A stretch of DNA of 64,000 nt. It comes from Gnetum montanum (taxonomy: Eukaryota > Streptophyta > Gnetopsida > Gnetales > Gnetaceae). The stretch covers positions 1-64,000 of the forward strand of contig MNCI01005217.1 of assembly GCA_015680685.1 (NCBI GenBank), in the 5' to 3' direction. The position numbers were made by a program, and so were the translations under genes. Positions within the stretch are counted from its first letter, which is position 1, and every line of letters starts with the position of its first letter. Under the pieces are notes generated by a model. That model was not told the origin of the DNA and made no database searches. It saw only the letters and a program-made list of their open reading frames with translations. This document shows positions 24,530-35,731 of the stretch, in pieces.

Positions 24530-25677
24530 AAACTTACCTAACTATTTAGTCCATCCTAAACATCTTCAACAACACCTAACATGGTCCTTGAGTAGACCAT
24601 CAGCTAGGTCAAGTATCAAGTTGGGCAAGCTAGAGGGCATAGTAAGCCTATCAGCTTGGGAGATAGAAAATTTGCCAAACTGTATGGTCTACCCCTAGTG
24701 CCTCTTTCATGCAAACTGGCCTCATGGCTAGGTGTGGCATTGACTATGCTATAGAGGGTGACAGAAAAGCTCAAAAGCAACTTTGCAGGCATTCGTACTT
24801 CTGGGGTGCCATGTTCTCTGCATGGTCTCGTGTGACACCACGCTTACAAAGATCCTTGCCCAAATTTTGGGACCATGCTAAATCACCAGAGTCCCAAAAT
24901 TGATGGTGTTTCAGTGATGACAAACCACTTGACAAAAACCAAGTAAAAAAATACCCAACAAGGGTAGAGGGCAAAAAGGGCAAGCCCTCCATCAACACAC
25001 CACAACAACTAGGCCCTCATCATATGTGCCTAGTGAGCTGAATGCACTTCTAAGTGGCACACCCCTACCCACGAATAGCATCTAAAATAGCCCTATATTA
25101 CTAGTTTCCATAAAAGTCACAACCTAGTGAACATTTTTAAATTCTTTTTTCTTCTTTTTAACATGTGTGGCAACATCCCCCATTCCATTAGAGTGGATTC
25201 TAGCAAAGGTCCTCCTAATAAATTTTCTGAGCGCTTGTTAGGAGGTGTTATGGTTGATATTCATTAGAACATAGAGGCATTTTCCCTTCTAGAACTAAGC
25301 ACTAGTTCAAGTTTTGTGAGCTCTATCTTGCTACTGCTACAGCTATTTAGCCTCCACCTAATCATATTCTCTCTACTCTTACTCCTCCTTTTCCCTAGAC
25401 ACTATCTTTTGCTCTTCTTGGAGGATTTTCTCCTTGAGCTACTCGACACAACTCCTTTTCTAGCACAACTCTGTTTGTAGCCTCAAAGATTTTCCTCTAA
25501 TGCCACTCCTCTTGAGCCATCTCTAACTACTATGTAAACAAGTCTAGCTACCTAGAAATCTCATCCTCATACATTTTTAATGTGGTGTCCCATGTAGTAG
25601 TCTCCTCACATGGTGTATTCTACAGCTATTCTTCCCGTTGTTACCAACGGGCCTCCCAGGTTTGGCACTCCTCATTA
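24530..25677 (-). other. Unassigned DNA with decayed minus-strand coding traces
   Basis: No recognised family. Just left of the copia insertion (25677-25400) the minus strand gives a Gln/Glu-rich, coiled-coil-like stretch beginning ECQTWEARW with CAG-to-TAG stops. It may continue the frame at 27147-27341 on the other side of the copia insertion. Confidence 0.4.
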
Positions 25678-25682
25678 CATGC

Positions 25683-25942
25683 TATAGAATAATAATGACA
25701 CAAAATAGATAAAAAATTGAATTTTTTTATTGAACTGAAACTACTTCTACCATACAAATAAAATGATTAAAAATAGCTACTTAAATAGACATTTTGTAAT
25801 GAGAACATTTACAATTCTTATCTTAACAACTTAACAACAATATATAAACTAATATGATAGTTGTAACTACATGTACAACTACTAGAAAATAGAAATAGAA
25901 CTCAAGTGGGAAAACTAATTTAGGCCTTGAATTACTTCAACA
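25683..25942 (-). repeat. 3' LTR of the deleted copia element
   Basis: About 260 bp matching 26883-27141. On the minus strand it starts TGTTGAAGT directly after a polypurine tract (AATTAAGGGGGGAAT, 25943-25957). Confidence 0.9.
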
Positions 25943-25959
25943 ATTCCCCCCTTAATTCA

Positions 25960-26334
25960 AGCAAGGGGTTGAACACAAATCAAGGCTCAAAATTTCTTGA
26001 ATTTCTTCTTAGATAATGCTTTGGTGAATATGTCAACTAGTTTTTCTTTAGTATTGCAATGCCACAAATCAACTTCTCCTTTATAATAAGATCTTGAATA
26101 AAATGATGGCATATTTTAATGTATTTGGATCTTCCCTATTACACTAGATTCTTTGATAATTAAATGGTAGACTTATTATTGTAGAAAATTATTGAAGGAT
26201 ACTCTTAATTTTGCTTTAAATCAACTAAAACTATTCTCATCCAAGTAACTTGACATGTTGTGGCTATTGCAACCATATACTCAACCTCTATGCTTGATCG
26301 AACTTGGCAGGAAGACACCTTAGCACTTTTTCTA
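25960..26334 (-). pseudogene. Copia RNase H C-terminal remnant
   Basis: The minus strand reads SSIEVEYMVAIATTCQVTW, then a NKSTI and LSKN segment, GRSKYIKICHHFIQDLI and a TYSPKHYL end. This is the typical C-terminal RNase H of copia Pol, which degrades RNA in the RNA:DNA hybrid. It is joined directly to gag, so about 3 kb of a normal copia element is absent. Confidence 0.85.
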
Positions 26335-26824
26335 CAATCTTCTAGCCACTTATTTCTTCTCCAAGAAAATGAATTTTATTCACAATGGATGAGACTTTTG
26401 AGAATAATTCCTCTACATTCTCAATTGGCTTCATTTGCAAATTCTCAAAGTCTCATAAAAAAGCCTACAACTTAATAGTCACCACCTTACTTGTCCCTTG
26501 GTACTATTCATGAAGCAAATCCCATGCTTTCTTTGAAGTGGTAGCACCCATAATTTTTGGAAATATCACATCATCTAGACCCTATTGAATCATAAGTAGG
26601 GCTTTGGCATCCTTTTTCTATTTCTTCCTCAATTCATTTCATTGTGTTATAGTGAATCTTAGGGCTTTCTCTAGGTTAGCGCATTCTACAAATCCATTTT
26701 TAACCAATTGCCACAAATCATGTGACTTAAACAACATCTTCATTTTCATGCACCAAAACTGATAATTGGTGCTACTAAAAATTGGAACATTTTGAAGACC
26801 TGTTAGATTTTTACTAGCAGCCAT
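26335..26824 (-). pseudogene. Copia gag remnant
   Basis: Begins MAASKNLTGLQNVPIFSSTN at 26824 and contains NYQFWCMKMKMLFKSHDLWQ, the hallmark start of copia Gag. It continues with WDLLHE, KVVTIKL and a VNKIHFLGEE segment near 26350, with several stops. The gag frame is then replaced by RNase H sequence. Copia Gag would form the particle. Confidence 0.85.
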
Positions 26825-26864
26825 ATTTACTCTCAATTCATAGTAAATGCTCATGTTTAAACAA

Positions 26865-26880
26865 CCAAGCTCTAATACCA
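26865..26880 (-). other. Primer binding site, tRNA-iMet type
   Basis: The minus strand reads TGGTATTAGAGCTTGG next to the 5' LTR; the usual site is TGGTATCAGAGC, one transition away. Confidence 0.85.
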
Positions 26881-26882
26881 CA

Positions 26883-27141
26883 TGTAGAATAATAATGACG
26901 TAAAATAGAGAACAAATTGAATTTCTTATTGAACTAAAACTACTTCTACCATACAAATAAAATGATTAAACATAGCTACATAAATAGACACTTTGCAATG
27001 AGAACATTTATAATTCTAATCTTAATAAATTGAAAACACTATTTAAACTAATATGATAGTTGTAACTACATGCAAAACTACTAGAAAATATCAACAGAAC
27101 TTGAGTGGGATAACTAATTCAGGCCTTGATTTACTCCAACA
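26883..27141 (-). repeat. 5' LTR of the deleted copia element
   Basis: Starts TGTAGAATAATAATGACG on the plus strand and ends CCAACA; pairs with 25683-25942. Confidence 0.9.
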
Positions 27142-27439
27142 CGCACTCATACTATGGCCTCGGTAGTAAGAAAGGTTAGATCTACTAGAGTTAGGACCAC
27201 CTCACACACTAATGGAACTCCCATAGCCACCACCAACGCCTCCTTTATGAGTTCTATTCTCACCCCCCTAAACTTCATGGAGTTCCTCATGTAGTTTTTG
27301 TAGAAAGCTTCATCAACTAGGTCTATCTCCCCCATTAACAAGGGGAGAAACTTTGCCTAACCAACCCTCTCCACCAACCCCCAAAGGGTTTAGTTAGTGA
27401 AAGTTACATAGGATGGCTCATATGTTAGCATAAGCCTCA
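27142..27439 (-). pseudogene. Unidentified coding remnant to the right of the copia insertion
   Basis: The frame 27341-27147 gives MLMGEIDLVDEAFYKNYMRN followed by an SMKFRGVRIELIKEALVV segment and is open to the copia boundary. I recognise no family. Composition and open length suggest real coding origin, perhaps an extra ORF of a plant retroelement. The Gln/Glu-rich stretch on the far side of the copia element (25677 leftward) is a candidate continuation. Confidence 0.4.
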
Positions 27440-28741
27440 AACCACAATTGCAACCCTATAGAAGCCTCTTAATACCATATGTAGTTGGAGCATAGTATGA
27501 TTGAGCAACCATATGCAAAATTTTATTTTTTTCAAGAGTCGACCTATCCATATGTGCTTTTGTCCCCTAACTATTAGATATTTGTTTTTAATGATGCAGT
27601 CGACTGAGCCCCCAACATCCCCTCCATCGTCACCCCATGTACATGTTGGTACACGGCCCTCTGGACAATAGTGTCTTGATTCCCTATAACCCATCTTTGA
27701 TATTTATTAGTCATTATTTAGATCCATTGAGTTGATCATTCCTCTACTTATAGTAGGTGGTTCAAAAGTAGTTGATAATCCATGGAGATGACATCCATGA
27801 ACTTGAGGACCCCAAGGCTTACAACATCCTTGGGTCTAGCAACCATTTTCCAGCAGACTAGATGAAGGTAGTCATCTCCTTACCCCTTAACTATATAATT
27901 TTTTGATAATTTGGTCCACCTTGAGGATGACCTCCATAGGAGGGGCAACTATATAAGTCGTGAATTTGGTGATAGCGAAAAGCACCCTTGTGGCAAAGAG
28001 AATTTTTTCCTTCTTGGTTAGGAAGCACATTGTCCAATGCTCTTCTCACTACTCAACGTGTTGCTACATGCACTACATTAGTGCAAACTAGGCTACTTTC
28101 CTATTCCAAGAAAACATGGGCATCCCTAAGTACACCCCCTACTTGTTGCCAAGCATGATGCCCAGAGTCTGGGTAATTCTTCCCCCACCCGACTATTAAT
28201 ATTAATGAGGTGGATTGCGAACTTACCACCATTTATTTCATGTCCAATCTCTTTTGCCATTTTGTAATTTCAATATTAATAGATAATGCCTACAAGACCC
28301 CTATCCAAGTAAACAACATGGTATCATCGGCACAGTGTTCAACTAGGCACTCAATTTTTGCAACCATTAGGCCCATCATCCCCTCCTTGTAATAGGACTA
28401 CATGGTATCCATAACTAGAATAAATAGGTACAACAATAATGAGTCTTCTTGTTATAGCCTTCTTCCTAGGGAGAAAAACCCCAAAATTTTTCCTTCAATG
28501 TCAAAAGAATAACCAACAAAGGCTTGAAGTTAGATACAAAGATTGATGAATTTAGGGCATAGCCCTTTGCTTAGCATAATCTCCAACAGAGCATCCCAAC
28601 TAATGATACCATAGGATTTAGTGATGTCAAGTTTCAAGCACATACTAGAATACTTGGAAGTGCATAGGGAACATAAAATATCTTGAAGTAAGATGACTTG
28701 AATTTGTAGGAAGTGCCTCCTAATGAAACCTACCTAGTTAT
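27440..28741 (-). pseudogene. LINE (L1-like) 3' half: reverse transcriptase core and C-terminal part
   Basis: The minus strand reads KLDITKSYGIISWDALLEIM (about 28580-28640), a GFFSLGRRL and LLYLFILVMDTM segment, and CADDTMLF (28312-28334), where the LINE catalytic box is normally FADD. A KIKFCIWLLNHTML segment near 27540 resembles the zinc-ribbon tail common in plant LINEs. Stops and one or two deletions are present. The frame continues rightward only on the far side of element C, at 35732. Confidence 0.85.
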
Positions 28742-28746
28742 CACCC
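28742..28746. repeat. Target-site duplication of element C, left
   Basis: CACCC; the right copy (35727-35731) reads CCCCC. The LINE frame is continuous when one copy is ignored. Confidence 0.65.
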
Positions 28747-29556
28747 TAATGAGTGGCGAGGTACCCCTACACTCAACGATACGAATACGAGCATCTCACA
28801 TGTGACCTGGTCGAACTCCAAGGACTAAGCACTTACGTGCCATAATGGAATAGTTAGGTTAATCAATCATTGTCTTCCCAAACTTACTTATATTGTCACA
28901 GTTGTATGGTTAAGTAAGCTTGAGGTATGTGATTTTTATATCTTTTATCTTTTTAATGCCTACGCTAATAGGGAAAGGGTGAAGATACTAAGTGACCAAC
29001 TTATATTAACTATTCTCTAACTAAGTTCTAATTTCCCTAGCACCAGTATTCGTTCCCACTTGATGCACACATCCTGAACCAGTGCAACACTGCTGGGATT
29101 ACCAAACACTATTCGTTACTGGGTTACCAAGCATTACACAAGTGCTCGAAGTGGTCGTACTAAATGCACTTAACTAGGAGAGTCAAGGGTTGTGAGAGAT
29201 TAATTATCTAGAAAAGCATTTAAATATTTAACAATAATTAAATCCTATTTAGCTTAGTCCATATGCTATAAGGTTTATTAGAAAGTTTGTCTTTATTTCT
29301 GTACATAAATGTGTGCTGAGGTACAATTTGCTTAAATAAAGATCCATTCACTTTGAGACTCCTACTGTGGGCACATGGAAATTATTCTAACTCTAGAATG
29401 GTAAAACTGCTATAGTTTGGCTAAGGGTCTAGATCTAGATGTTTGAATAAGAAAAAGCTTCCTCTTATTTATAGATGTTGTGGTGGGCTGCGATATCACG
29501 TACGCGATATCGCAGGGGCAGACATGATATCACATACTCTATATCACGACTCATCA
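28747..29556 (-). repeat. 3' LTR of element C
   Basis: 810 bp, TAATGAG...TCATCA. TATA box on the minus strand at 29466-29475. U3 contains a near-perfect 26-bp palindrome (29489-29514) built on GATATC and GTAC, plus a second GATATC/ATATCAC module. Confidence 0.9.
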
Positions 29557-31436
29557 TACCCCCATGACTGAATGAAAACTTGTCCTCGAGTCCCTTACAA
29601 AATATTGGAAAGGTATGGGATTATTGACTTGAATGATACTAATGGTGAATGGGGTGACATGTGAATGGATCATCATTACAATATATGACAAAATTAGTGT
29701 TCATGATAATAAGAGTGAACACTATACAAATTTGACATCTAGCCTTATTTGACAGCTGAGAGAGAAGAGAGAGAGAGAGAAAAAAGAAGAATTCTATTGC
29801 TGCCGATGCCAAATATTGCACCTTCTGTTGTCCCTCCATAAGCGCATCATCAATCTTGTTCCTTGCATAACTGCTCCATCACTAGTCCATTCCAAGTGTT
29901 TCCTTCAGATCCAATCCATTTTTGTATGATTTCCATTTGCACATACAACATAGTCTGATATTAGCAAGGGTAAATGAATCACAATGTAGTTAATACCTTG
30001 CCTTGGTGTAAGGTCCATTGGCTGGGTTGTGATATGGCTGATGAAAATCTAGAGATATAATACTCGTGGCTACCCAAGGTGTAGGGGTTAGAAGAAAATC
30101 AAAAAAATTGGACCAAGACCCCCATGACTGAGAGTGAACCTCTAATAGCGAGAGAATGGAAAAAGATAATGAATAAGAAAGATAATGGAGAAAAAGGAAC
30201 AACAACAACACTGATAAAATGGATGTCAAAGATGAAAATGAACAAAAAAATGCTGATTGCAAAAATGTTTAGGGGAAAGAAATTAACAGATGTACCAAAT
30301 AGGAATGCTATTGGGTCCTCCCCAAAGTAGGATCATGCCCTTAATGCCCTGACAATCCCACATTCAAAGAGTCTATAGGCTCTAGAAATGTCACTTGGAA
30401 CAAGAGTTAAAGTCTTAGCCACAAGAATTTACCAAAAAGAAAACAATGCATTAACCAAAATATGGACCATTGATACAACCGAAAATGAGGTGAAAAATGG
30501 AGAAAGAATGATGGAAAGAAGAGAATGGAATGGAGTCTCAAGAACAAGGTGGTGTACAGCCCCTTGTGTATTAATGGTTAATGTGACTGAGTAGATCTCA
30601 TTCCAAATCCAGCCTCAAACAAATGACATCTAGTGACTTTGCATTAATACATTCGGCCAATCCATCCACTTGAAGTAACAAGAATGCTTCCACCAAAAAG
30701 TCACCACCATTTCGACGAAATGAAAAAGGAGAAAGTAGGAAGAGAAAAGGGCCTTAGTTAGAGGGAACATGTTTATTTAGTTCCATAACTAGTGCTTGTA
30801 GCCCAGATGATTATTTTCTCTAAGGGGTGTGCCTTGAATTCTCACTATTTTTTTTTTTTGTGTTTTGCATGAAAACCACACCATGCAAAGATTTATTATT
30901 TTTATTAGCTGAGCTTCCTGATAATGGAGCAATGTTGGAATGGTAAGGAAAACTCAGGAAGAAAACATCCAAGCACTTAAGAGAATGGCCAACACAAATG
31001 CATCAAATCCCCTTGAAGTCACATCCTTTTCAATCCTTGAGTCCTTCCTTAGATTGAGAAATGCCCAGTCACCAATTCATTGATAGTTTTATTATTAAAG
31101 AAGGGGATTGTATAGTTCCAAGCCAAGAGAGACCATAGAAATTCATGGATGTGGGGATGGCATGGACTCATTGCCTGTTATATCAAAAGAACCATACCTT
31201 AGTATCATCATCATAACTCAAAGGTAAAAACCAAGCATTAACAATCAATAAAATATAGTTCATACCACCATCAGGAGCACTTATTAGGTGAAAATCCTAA
31301 CAAAATAAACAAACACACAAAGAGATGAAAAAGTATGAATGATGTTGCAAAACAAAAACAAGAAAAGTTATAGAAATTTGTAAAACAAAAAATGTGTAAA
31401 ACAAAAACTTAAAAAGGAACTAAGCACCTCAAATGA
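29557..31436 (-). other. Polypurine tract and 3' non-coding region of element C
   Basis: Minus-strand CATGGGGGTA at the LTR edge. Homologous to 53461-55440 and 190-2480. A GA-repeat run lies at about 29757-29790. No gene is supported; plus-strand frames at 30124-30330 and 30388-30594 are broken in the D and A copies. Confidence 0.75.
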
Positions 31437-32495
31437 TCAGCATAGGTGGCCATCTCCCCCATGACTGAATTGAAAGGGAGAGATCCAAAATAATGAGTGC
31501 TTGGTTGAATTTTTTAGAAGTGTCCAACTACTTCCAATTGATGTTTTCAGATTAAGCATTGGAAGTTTGTGACACTCTTGCTCTAGTGTATCTATGCTTT
31601 CGACATGAGCACAAGTTGTTTCCCCAGTTAGCTCCATGCATGTTGGTGAGTTTCTCTCTTGATTAGCTATCAACCACTGGGTGTTCTCTTGTTGTGTGGT
31701 TGCTACATACAGGCACTTGTGTATGCTAATTTCTTGGGCACACCAGTTGCATGCAAGTAATGTTGAACATTCTTGTATGCCATCACACCCTGTGTCACTG
31801 TATGTGATGCATGGAACTTTCTTCTTCTTGATCTTCCCAAAGGTGTTTTCCTTAGATATTTCTAGGGAAAGATCGTGGATTCCTAGGCATGCATTTATGA
31901 TACTTAGCCATGCCCTTCCCATTATTATTGGGAAGTCCCCTTTGTCGTTATTTACTTGTATCACTAGGAAATTAGCTGGGTATGACCAACCACACACAGT
32001 GATAATGATGTCCTCCATCAGTCCCAAGGGAATAGTGATGGACTAGTCAACCAACTCTAAGTGAATATTTCTCTTCTTTAGTGGAGGCAAGTTCCAGGCT
32101 TTATACATCTCTTGTGATATTAAGTTGACTCTGGAACCTGAGTCCAGAAGAGATTTACGTGGTTCATTCCCAACAACTTGAAGATAGATCAAAGGACTTC
32201 CAAGATCAGAGAATTTTCTAGGAAGGTGGCCTATCTTGATCCAGTTAGTAATGGCATGTGTTAACATAATCGTGTGCATTGAACTCTGTTTTTGATTTGA
32301 AGGGAGCTTCAAAGCCTTGTTTGATGGAGAAGCATTCGGAGGCTCAACCACTTGTGGTTGTGAGAGCTTTTTTGGATTGTTGGTTCTAAAAAAAGGTCTT
32401 CTCTTTATATGGTTATCAGGACTAGTAGTGGGTTGAAGGTTTGCAGCTCTCATAGCATTGCGTTGCTGTAGTTGAGTGGGGAGTTCCCCTTGCAT
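31437..32495 (-). pseudogene. Protease region of element C
   Basis: Retropepsin-like domain, nearly open apart from a TAG at about 32040 (CAG or TGG decay). It contains SLLDSGSRVNLISQEMY (active Asp at 32142-32144, DSG retained), then a GLMEDIIITVCGWSYP segment, IIMGRAWLSI and a SLEISKENTFGKIKKKKVPC tail. The preceding 80 residues are a basic, Gln/Pro-rich gag-PR linker. It would cleave the Gag precursor. The frame ends in 3' non-coding sequence because pol is deleted. Confidence 0.85.
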
Positions 32496-32499
32496 TACT

Positions 32500-34560
32500 A
32501 GAGCGGGTGGTAATGGAGCTATCGGTGTGAGAGTTGTGGATGGATTTGGAGGATGGTATGTATGTGGTGTGTCTCTCTCAAGAGAAGGAGTCCTATAATA
32601 ATTCTGAGCTTGGTAGTGACATTGTGGTGTAATGTGATCAATAGAGTCACTTGGAGAGATTGGCTACTAAACGTAGTAGCCATATGGATCCGGTTACCTG
32701 TAAGGGTATTGTTGCCTTGGTGGTGGCACCCCCCATGACTGTGGGTATTTCCACTACTGGTGTTGCTCAATAGGTTGTGGCAGAGTTCCCCTAGGGTAAT
32801 ACATTAATGGTTGGTGGAACTGCCTTGGGTTACCTTGGGGATAAGGTAACTGTCGGGGTGTTTTCCATTTGTTAAGTCGTAGGTTAAGTGCATACATCCC
32901 AGAATTTTGCAGGTGTGAGATTACTAGGCAACATCCCTTAGGATGGTCATACTAGCATATCTCACATCCACCTTCATTGTCCATATCAGAATCCACAACC
33001 TCGTTGATGATGGCTATTTTACCCTTACCTTTGTTACATGCATGGTCCAAATCCCTCTTTTTCTTTTTATCATAATCACTACTTCGCTCCTTAGACTCCT
33101 CTACAATTTTTAGAACGATTTCAAATCTACTATCTAAGGAGTCCCACATTTGATCTACCTTGGCTAACACTTCTATTGTTAATTTCTGGAGTAGCAAGGT
33201 TTTCTTATTCACCATCTCCTTGAGTGGTGATTCTTCGTCCTCCTCATAGAATCTTACTCCCCTTTTTTGGAGGGAAGGATTGCCGTTGTACTCTTCTGCA
33301 CTTTCTCTCTTACGTAGCTCTCCTTCTTCCTTGGCTACTTTCTCCAACAATCTATGGATCTAATGGGACCTAAGCTCTGATAATCTCCCTTGGGAATACA
33401 TTCCAAGGGTTCTCCTAGTTTCATGCCTAAGTTCATCTATGAGATGGCATAGTTGATCTTGCTACAAGTAACCATGGCCTGGGCAACGATGTAACAGTGC
33501 ATAATAATGGCCCATGGTAGCATCCAAGGACTCATGAGTTTCTTATTTCCATCCTTGAATTTGCTTTCATAGGTTGGACACTCAGGAGTACATTTGATAT
33601 TTATCATTGAATAGTTCTAGCATCGTACTCCACCTTGTAATGGTTTTCGGTTCTAAGGACTAGTACCAGCTTTCTGCTTCTTTTACTAGTGTCCTTAGGA
33701 ATAACTTTAGTTTTTGCCACTGGTTCTCTATGTTCTACAAGGCACATGCATCATGGAATGCTTGTAGATGGTTTTGAAGATCAGTGTTGTATCCCCCCTC
33801 AAAGAGTGAGATATTATTCATGTCCAACCTCTTGATCCTACTATCTTTTTGGTGCCTTGTAGGAATTCTTATAGCCTCCGTTATGTCTAACATGATTCAA
33901 GTTGTGAGTAGGGGTTCTTCATGGTCATTCCATTCATAGTGTTTGTGATGTCTACATAGTTCCCTACTCTCCCTTATTTCATGCATTGATTATTTTGAGT
34001 GCCCTCATCCTCACTCTTGACTCTCTCATCGAGGTTTCTCACTTTTCTTATCCTTATCCTCATGGTTAGGCTCCTTATGACTGCATCCTGATACTGAAGG
34101 AGAGGGTGAATGTGATGATGAAGGGGAAGAAGAAGGAGAACCATCACCATGATGATGTTTCCTACCTTCTCTTCGATGGTCTCGGCCCCGATTGTGATGA
34201 TGATCAGAATGTTTGCCCTTATCATGTGTTTGTGTTCCCTTGTTGAACACTTGGTGTTTGTGCGGATCAGAACCAGGTTTGTGAATCGTGGAGTGAATGT
34301 TCTGATACATCACCTGCCCACCATCGTTAGGAGGGGGAACATCATTTTTTGGAAAACCTATTGAAATAGGTTCACCACCCTCAATTTCTCTTAAGACGGG
34401 TGGAGTGGTATGGGGTCTTTTGCCCTTCAACGATGTACAGTATCTCTCCTGTTGCAAGTCCCATTGACATTGCGCTTCTGTGGGATGGTACTCCCTTTCA
34501 TCAAAATTGCATGCAACGTATTCCATGTATAACTATGACATGCCTATTCATGCAAGAGCA
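32500..34560 (-). pseudogene. Gag region of element C
   Basis: The N-terminal part (34526-34026) starts MEYVACNFDEREYHPTEAQC and becomes extremely His/Asp/Ser-rich, likely disordered. A gag domain follows at about 33.9-33.4 kb with frequent stops. The frame 33350-32952 is Glu/Lys-rich and ends at CEIC, followed by a stop in the zinc knuckle (element D: CEICQHDHPKGCC, spacing CX2CX3HX4C). A Pro/Gln/Tyr-rich tail leads into PR. Gag would form particles. Confidence 0.8.
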
Positions 34561-34930
34561 CGAAGGAGCATGTTGGGGACTACTCAGTCTGGAGGCAACA
34601 CTATGTTACCCTCCAAGTCTCTCCAACGTAGTTTCTCATCTTAATGGACAATAAAGGTAAAGTCGAGTACATATTCATCATGATGAATATATACCACTCA
34701 AAACTATTGAGGAACTAGCAGTTCTAGGTTACTTGTGTTGTACCACCGACTGTCTCTAGTGTTGTTCCTAGGTGGTGAAGTGCTTTTGTGTGAAGAATAA
34801 GACATTTTTGTCTTCTTCGGTGTGTCATTTACTATTATCTTATTTTTTCTTGATTAACCCTAAGGGTTCGTTTAAGCTTCCCAATGATGTGGATGATTTC
34901 CTATGCTCTACATAGTGCACAAACAACTAA

Positions 34931-34950
34931 GTTCCTAGCAATAGTGCCAA
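34931..34950 (-). other. Primer binding site, tRNA-Asp type (element C)
   Basis: The minus strand reads TTGGCACTATTGCTAGGAAC directly inside the 5' LTR; differences from the Asp site over the core are transitions, mostly at CpG positions. Confidence 0.8.
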
Positions 34951-35726
34951 TGATGAGTAGTGAGGCACCCCTACACTCAACCATATGAATACGAGCATCT
35001 CACGTGCGATCCGGTCAAACTCCAAGGACTAAGTGCGTACGCACCCTAATGAAACACTTAAGGTTAATCAATTGTTGTCTTCCCAAACTTACTTGTATTG
35101 TCACAGTTGTATGGTTAAGTAAGCTTGAGGTATGTGATTTTTATATCTTTTATCTTTTTAATGCCTACGCTAATAGGGAAGGGTGAAGAGAGTAAGTGAA
35201 TAACTTATATTAATTATTCGCTAACTAAGTTCTAATTGCCCTAGCACCAGTATCTGTTCCCACTTGCCGCACACACCCTAAACCAGTGCAACACTGCTGG
35301 GACTACCAAACGCTATTCGTTACTGACTTACCAAGCATTACACATGTGCTCGAAGTCGTCGTACTGAATGCACTTAACTAGGAGAGTTAAGGATTGAGAG
35401 AGATTAATTATCTAGGAAAGCATTTAAACATTTAACAATAATTAAATCCTATTTAGCTTAGTCCATATGTTGCAAGGTTTATCAGAAATTTCATCTTTAT
35501 TGTCATACACAAATGTGTGCTCAGGTACAATTTTCTTGAATAAAGATCCATTCACTTTGAGACTCCTACTGTGGACACATGGAAATTATTCTAACTCTGG
35601 AATGGTAAAACTACTATAGTTTGGCTAAGGGTCTAGATCTAGATGTTTGAACAAGGGAAAGCCACCTCTTATTTATAGATGTTGCGACAGGTTGCGATAT
35701 CACGTACGCGATATCGCAGCTCATCA
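34951..35726 (-). repeat. 5' LTR of element C
   Basis: 776 bp, TGATGAG...TCATCA. TATA box on the minus strand near 35670-35680. The GATATC/GTAC palindrome is at 35693-35718, next to the LTR end. The left LTR has about 35 bp more in this module. Confidence 0.9.
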
Positions 35727-35731
35727 CCCCC

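Larger units (their letters stand above)
25683..27141 (-). mobile_element. Ty1/copia element with large internal deletion
   Basis: Two direct terminal repeats of about 260 bp bracket 940 bp. Leftward order: 5' LTR, tRNA-Met-type PBS, gag, RNase H C-terminal part, G-rich polypurine tract, 3' LTR. Protease, integrase and RT are missing. A candidate target duplication is CATGC (25678-25682) versus CACGC (27140-27144), imperfect and overlapping the LTR end. Confidence 0.9.
28747..35726 (-). mobile_element. Ty3/gypsy element C: gag-PR only, inserted in a LINE
   Basis: 6,980 bp. Same family as A and D by LTR ends, polypurine tract, PBS and gag/PR similarity. After PR the sequence passes at about 31,510 straight into the 3' non-coding region, so RT, RNase H and INT (present in D between about 58.1 and 55.4 kb) are missing. 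It could only have moved with enzymes supplied by a relative, or was deleted after insertion. Confidence 0.9.

Noticed and set aside
27140-27146. Exact target duplication for the small copia element
   Set aside because: Only an imperfect CATGC/CACGC match overlapping the LTR end; not strong enough to list as a feature.
30124-30594. Plus-strand frames in the 3' region of C and at 54178-54513 in D, a possible antisense gene
   Set aside because: Positions correspond but frames are broken differently in C, D and A, with no conserved protein; probably chance openness of conserved non-coding DNA.
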